Below, in pieces: positions 61,211 through 64,000 of a stretch of 64,000 nt of DNA. This DNA is from Planomicrobium stackebrandtii. GTDB lineage: Bacteria; Bacillota; Bacilli; Bacillales_A; Planococcaceae. A model generated the notes under the pieces. That model made no database searches and had not been told where the DNA came from. It worked only from the letters and a program-made list of their open reading frames with translations. The stretch lies in the NCBI RefSeq assembly GCF_030814955.1, contig NZ_JAUSWB010000003.1:248001-312000 (forward strand). Direction: 5' to 3'. Position numbers and translations under genes: made by a program. Each line of letters begins with the position of its first letter. Position 1 is the first letter of the stretch.

Positions 61211-61266
61211 CAAGGACCCCAGCAGAGTCCTTGTCCAAAGCTTACCTATTGCCATAGGTAAGCTTT
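61211..61266 (-). terminator. Two hairpins between selD and phnD
   Basis: Reading leftward from selD, the first hairpin is a perfect 13-bp dyad (AAAGCTTACCTAT/ATAGGTAAGCTTT, loop 4). The second is CAAGGAC/GTCCTTG followed by TTTTATT. The second has the form of a terminator on the minus strand; the first could be part of it or an operator for phnD. Confidence 0.65.
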
Positions 61267-61288
61267 TCATTTTTTGATCTTCCAAATC

Positions 61289-62338
61289 TTAAATTACTTG
61301 AATCCGCCCGGCATTTTCACTTGTCACATTTCCGATGATGGCGGATTGAACATTGTTTTCCAGCAATTCACGCTGCAATGCATCAGCTTCCGCTTCAGGG
61401 ACTGAAATGAGCAGTCCACCGGAAGTGACCGCATCACACAGGATCAATTGATCGATTTCAGTGATGTTCCCAGCGTAATCGATGTCATCTGCCAGCCATT
61501 GGTGATTTTTGCGTGTGCCGCCCGGAATGACGTTTTGTTCTGCGAGCTCTTTCGCACGAGACAGAACAGGCACATCCTGGTTAATCACCGTTACGCCGAC
61601 GTTGCCGCCTTTGGCGATTTCCATTGTATGGCCGAGGAGGCCAAAACCGGTAACATCGGTGCAGGCATTAACACTGTAATTCTCCATTACTTCTGCCGCA
61701 GTTTTATTTAATGTTGCCATAACTTTCATGACTTCATCCAAATCTTCTTGTTCCAAAATGCCTTGTTTAATGGCGGTGGTCAAAATGCCGACACCGATAG
61801 GCTTGGTCAAAATGAGGCGATCTCCTGCTTTTGCACCTGCATTAGAGCGGATACGGTCAGGGTGTATAGTACCGGTTACAGAAAGGCCGAATTTAGGCTC
61901 CTGGTCGTCAATCGAGTGTCCGCCAACCAAAGTAGCGCCAGATTCTTTGACTTTATCGGAAGCGCCTGCCAAAATGTCGGCTAAAATACTTTTGTCCAAT
62001 GTGTTGATTGGAAAAGCGACAATATTCATGACAGTCAATGGCTTTCCGCCCATGGCATAAACGTCGCTCAAGGCATTGGCGGCTCCAATCTGCCCAAACA
62101 TATAAGCATCATCGACAATCGGAGTAAAGAAATCCAATGTCTGGACCAATGCGGTTTCATCATTAATTTTATAAACTCCTGCGTCATCAGCTGTTTCCAG
62201 GCCAACAAGCAAGTTTGGATCATCTACGTTTTTCGGTAAGTGACGCAGAACCTGCGCCAGGTCCTCAGGACCAATTTTGCAGCCTCAACCGCCTTTTGTA
62301 GATAAAGAAGTTAGTCTTACGTTTTCTTTTTCAACCAT
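61289..62338 (-). CDS. selD: Selenophosphate synthetase, itself a selenoprotein (UGA at codon 18)
   Basis: A 349-residue enzyme that makes selenophosphate from selenide and ATP. The ATG at 62338 has AAAGGAGAG seven bases upstream. The frame reads MVEKENVRLTSLSTKGG, then an in-frame UGA (62285-62287), then GCKIGPEDLAQVL and onward without interruption. This is exactly the SelD active-site loop GG(U/C)GCKI, so UGA is selenocysteine at residue 18. Later motifs: LVGLETADDAGVYKI, DVYAMGGKPLTVMNIVAF, ATLVGGHSIDDQEPKFGLSVTG, ACTDVTGFGLLGHTMEIA. A hairpin just after the UGA fits a bacterial SECIS. A gene caller that stops at UGA would report a 307-residue truncated protein starting in the middle. It lies 51 bases after the glycosyltransferase gene in one operon. 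Confidence 0.93.
62252..62287 (-). promoter_or_regulatory. Candidate bacterial SECIS element in selD
   Basis: Right after the UGA the mRNA reads GGCUGCAAAAUU, then GGUCC-UGA-GGACC, then UGGCGCAG. CUGC (62282-62279) pairs with GCAG (62255-62252) and GGUCC with GGACC above an AAAAUU/UGGC inner loop. The apical loop (UGA, with a G) starts 17 nucleotides after the UGA codon, within the spacing known for SelB-dependent decoding. It lies entirely inside the coding sequence, as bacterial SECIS elements do. Confidence 0.7.
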
Positions 62339-62389
62339 GCCAATCTCTCCTTTTTGCGTTCAAATCTAATTATTCATTTAAAAGTCGGC

Positions 62390-63385
62390 TTATTTTAAAA
62401 TCTGTTGATAAACCTTCAACAAAGTGTCAGCTTCTTGCTCACTTGAATGATGCTGTTTTACATAAGCTTCAGCGGACTGGCCGATACTTTGCCTTATTTT
62501 GTTATTATTCACGAGCTTTTCGGCATAATCAAGGAATTCGTTTCGGGTTTTATATAATAATCCGGTTTCCCCATCGGAGATGATGCCGCTGTTGCCAGGG
62601 ATGTCTGAAGCAAGTACAGGCAATGCGTAGCCCATTGCCTCTAAAATTGTTGCCGGCTGGCCTTCCGACAGTGAGGTATTCAAGACAGCATCGGTCTGGC
62701 GATAAATGGAACCCATGTCTTCATGCGGTACTTGCCCCAAGTAATGGATCCAGTCTTTATGGCGATCGATAAGGTCCATTACTTGGTTGCCTTCTTCTTC
62801 TTCAAGAACAGGGCCAACAAGCCACAACCGGATTTGAGGGTGATGCAGGCGGAGTTCCTGAAGCATCCCAATCGCTTCTGGAATATTCTTCACTTTACGG
62901 ATGCCTGCCGGCAAGAAGAACAAAAAGCTGTCAGGCTCTTTTGTGAAATGCGGAACTCCAGGCAGGGAAGGCTGATTGCCTTGTGGCATAACAAAGATTT
63001 TATCTCCTAGCTTAGGAATTTCTTCAATCAGCAATGCTTTCGCTTTTTTGTCAAACACATGAACAGCCTTTGCTCCGTGCAAGGAAGCCAGGACATCCAT
63101 CCGTTTTTTCGGGTTAAAAAGATCCTGATTCAAGTCGGTTCCTGTGATGGTGACAATGTAATGCGCAGGCTTCTTGTCCAGCTTCTGCAGGAATTTATAA
63201 AAATTATAAGCATGAAATCCATGGACAATATCAGCAGTTGGGAACGAACGGATGATACTGTCATCGGTTGTAGATACGATTTTGGTCTCCACACCCAGAC
63301 GTTCAAGATTGTCTGCAATGCGTTGAACCGTTATCGTATTTCCGCGAAGCTGCGGGTAATTTGGTGAAGCTAAAACAATTTTCAT
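62390..63385 (-). CDS. GT-B glycosyltransferase cotranscribed with selD (SenB/GLT1D1-like)
   Basis: A 331-residue GT4-type enzyme. The acceptor half opens KIVLASPNYPQLRGNTITVQR and has ADIVHGFHAYNFYKF, TITGTDLNQDLF and AVHVFDKKAKALL. The donor half has FLFFLPAGIRKVKNIPEAI, LWLVGPVLEEEEGNQV, YLGQVPHEDMGSIYRQTDAVLNTS and a SEGQPATILEAMGYALPVLASD sugar-nucleotide site, then IPGNSGIISDGETGLLY. From memory of the families this layout matches the selenosugar synthase SenB and, more closely, the animal orphan enzyme GLT1D1. It has no membrane helix or signal peptide. It is 51 bases upstream of selD in the same direction. I take the ATG at 63385; an upstream start at 63409 is possible. The acceptor is inferred, not shown. 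Confidence 0.72.
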   Translation of the reverse strand: MKIVLASPNYPQLRGNTITVQRIADNLERLGVETKIVSTTDDSIIRSFPTADIVHGFHAYNFYKFLQKLDKKPAHYIVTITGTDLNQDLFNPKKRMDVLASLHGAKAVHVFDKKAKALLIEEIPKLGDKIFVMPQGNQPSLPGVPHFTKEPDSFLFFLPAGIRKVKNIPEAIGMLQELRLHHPQIRLWLVGPVLEEEEGNQVMDLIDRHKDWIHYLGQVPHEDMGSIYRQTDAVLNTSLSEGQPATILEAMGYALPVLASDIPGNSGIISDGETGLLYKTRNEFLDYAEKLVNNNKIRQSIGQSAEAYVKQHHSSEQEADTLLKVYQQILK

Positions 63386-63493
63386 CTTCTTCATCCTTTG
63401 GTTCTGCAATTTGAAAGTTTAGGCACTCCCGCTAGATTGAATTATCCTAAAACTGAGTAAGTTTGTCACTTAACTCGTCTTTCACTGGATTAA

Positions 63494-63523
63494 AAAAAGA
63501 TTGCCGCCTAGGGCAATCTTTTT
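63494..63523. terminator. Terminator at the left edge of the tandem repeats
   Basis: A 12-bp stem AAAAAGATTGCC/GGCAATCTTTTT with a six-base loop; flanking A and T runs on both sides allow either direction. Confidence 0.75.
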
Positions 63524-64000
63524 GTCCAGCTTCAGCGCCTAGCTCCTCGGGGTCTTAAGCCAAACCGGCAGTGTGGCAAAAAACGCCCCACAACCGATTC
63601 GGCTTAAGCCTGTCGGAGCTGAACAGGCACCTCAGCTTTTCTATTGTCCAGCTTCAGCGCCCAGATTCTAGGGTCATAAGCCACCCTGGCTGTGCGGCTG
63701 AAAACACGCCGCTTCGCCAGGGCGTCTTATGCCCGTCGAATCTACACGGGCGCTTCCGCTTTTCTATTGTCCAGCTTCGGTGCCCAGATTCTAGGGTCAT
63801 AAGTCAACCCAGCTGCGTGGCAAAGAACGCCACACTGCTGGTCTGCCTTATGCCCGTCGAATCTACACGGGCGCTTCCGCTTTTCTATTGTCCAGCTTCG
63901 GTGCCCAGATTCTAGGGTCATAAGCCAAACCGGCAGTGTGGCAAAAAACGCCACACAACCGATTCGTCTTAAGCCTGTCGGAGCTGAACAGGCACCTCAG
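63523..64000. repeat. Four tandem copies of a 121-123 bp Bacillales hairpin repeat, running off the window
   Basis: Units begin at TGTCCAGCTTC at 63523, 63645, 63768 and 63889 (spacings 122, 123, 121); the fourth is cut by the window end. Each unit starts TGTCCAGCTTC(A/G)G(C/T)GCC and ends near CTTTTCTAT, and the outer parts of a unit pair as an imperfect long stem. Copies 1 and 4 share the centre AAACCGGCAGTGTGGCAAAA and right arm (GTCGGAGCTGAACAGGCACC). Copies 2 and 3 share arms with AGATTCTAGGGTCATAAG and GTCGAATCTACACGGGCG. Copy 4 has the left arm of copies 2/3 and the right arm of copy 1. This is the GTCCAGCTTCAGCGCC repeat seen throughout Bacillales genomes; it is non-coding and short frames through it are not genes. 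Confidence 0.85.

Noticed and set aside
63523..64000. CRISPR array
   Set aside because: Units are 121-123 bp and nearly identical throughout, with no short repeats and unique spacers and no cas genes.

Overview
The window looks like chromosomal DNA of a low-to-mid GC Gram-positive rod of the order Bacillales. My best guess is a Planococcaceae relative (Planococcus/Sporosarcina-like). The reasons are the strong AGGAGG ribosome sites, frequent TTG and GTG starts, a Staphylococcus-type class I aldolase, a BceRSAB module, LtaS-, YitT- and YkuI-like genes, and Bacillales-type dispersed repeats. I see no rRNA, tRNA, phage, CRISPR array or intact insertion sequence. Most genes are ordinary core or accessory metabolism, separated by clear hairpin terminators.

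Layout. 1-8.9 kb: SRPBCC protein, a decayed gene, lipoprotein, aminotransferase, acyl-CoA ligase, class I aldolase, SelO (protein AMPylase), DJ-1-like protein. 9-13.9 kb: a complete Bce-type peptide-antibiotic sensing and resistance module (response regulator, kinase, ATPase, permease). 14-25.3 kb: Old Yellow Enzyme, DMT exporter, STAS protein, two paralogous short-chain dehydrogenases around an ABC-2 exporter and a NUDIX gene, PAP2 phosphatase, 3-hydroxyacyl-CoA dehydrogenase. 25.4-42 kb: ResA-like lipoprotein, LtaS-type enzyme, NhaC antiporter, GNAT, FabG-like SDR, MEDS-domain sensor, an aldehyde dehydrogenase/alcohol dehydrogenase pair, PPK2, YitT, a YkuI-type EAL protein, DUF202 and DUF4097 proteins. 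42-46 kb: an ascorbate-type PTS with its own PRD regulator. 46-57.4 kb: envelope-related genes, including an apparent sulfolipid operon (UDP-sulfoquinovose synthase, SqdX-like glycosyltransferase, GtrA), CapA, an NhaP antiporter and a YfhO giant membrane protein. 57.5-64 kb: DinB, a polysaccharide deacetylase, a PhnDEC-type ABC importer, selenophosphate synthetase, a glycosyltransferase, and four tandem 122-bp repeats.

The most interesting part is 58-63.4 kb. SelD is itself a selenoprotein: the reading frame from the well-placed ATG at 62338 crosses an in-frame UGA at codon 18, in the Gly-Gly-U-Gly-Cys active-site loop, followed by a hairpin fitting a bacterial SECIS. It is cotranscribed with a GT-B glycosyltransferase whose layout resembles the selenosugar synthase SenB and the animal orphan enzyme GLT1D1. 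This suggests that selenophosphate feeds both selenocysteine and a seleno-sugar here. A second notable locus is the sqdB-sqdX-gtrA cluster at 48.6-51.5 kb, which predicts sulfoquinovosyl lipid in a non-photosynthetic Firmicute. Together with the Phn-type importer, PPK2, LtaS and YfhO it points to a cell investing in phosphate economy and envelope remodelling; that link is inference.
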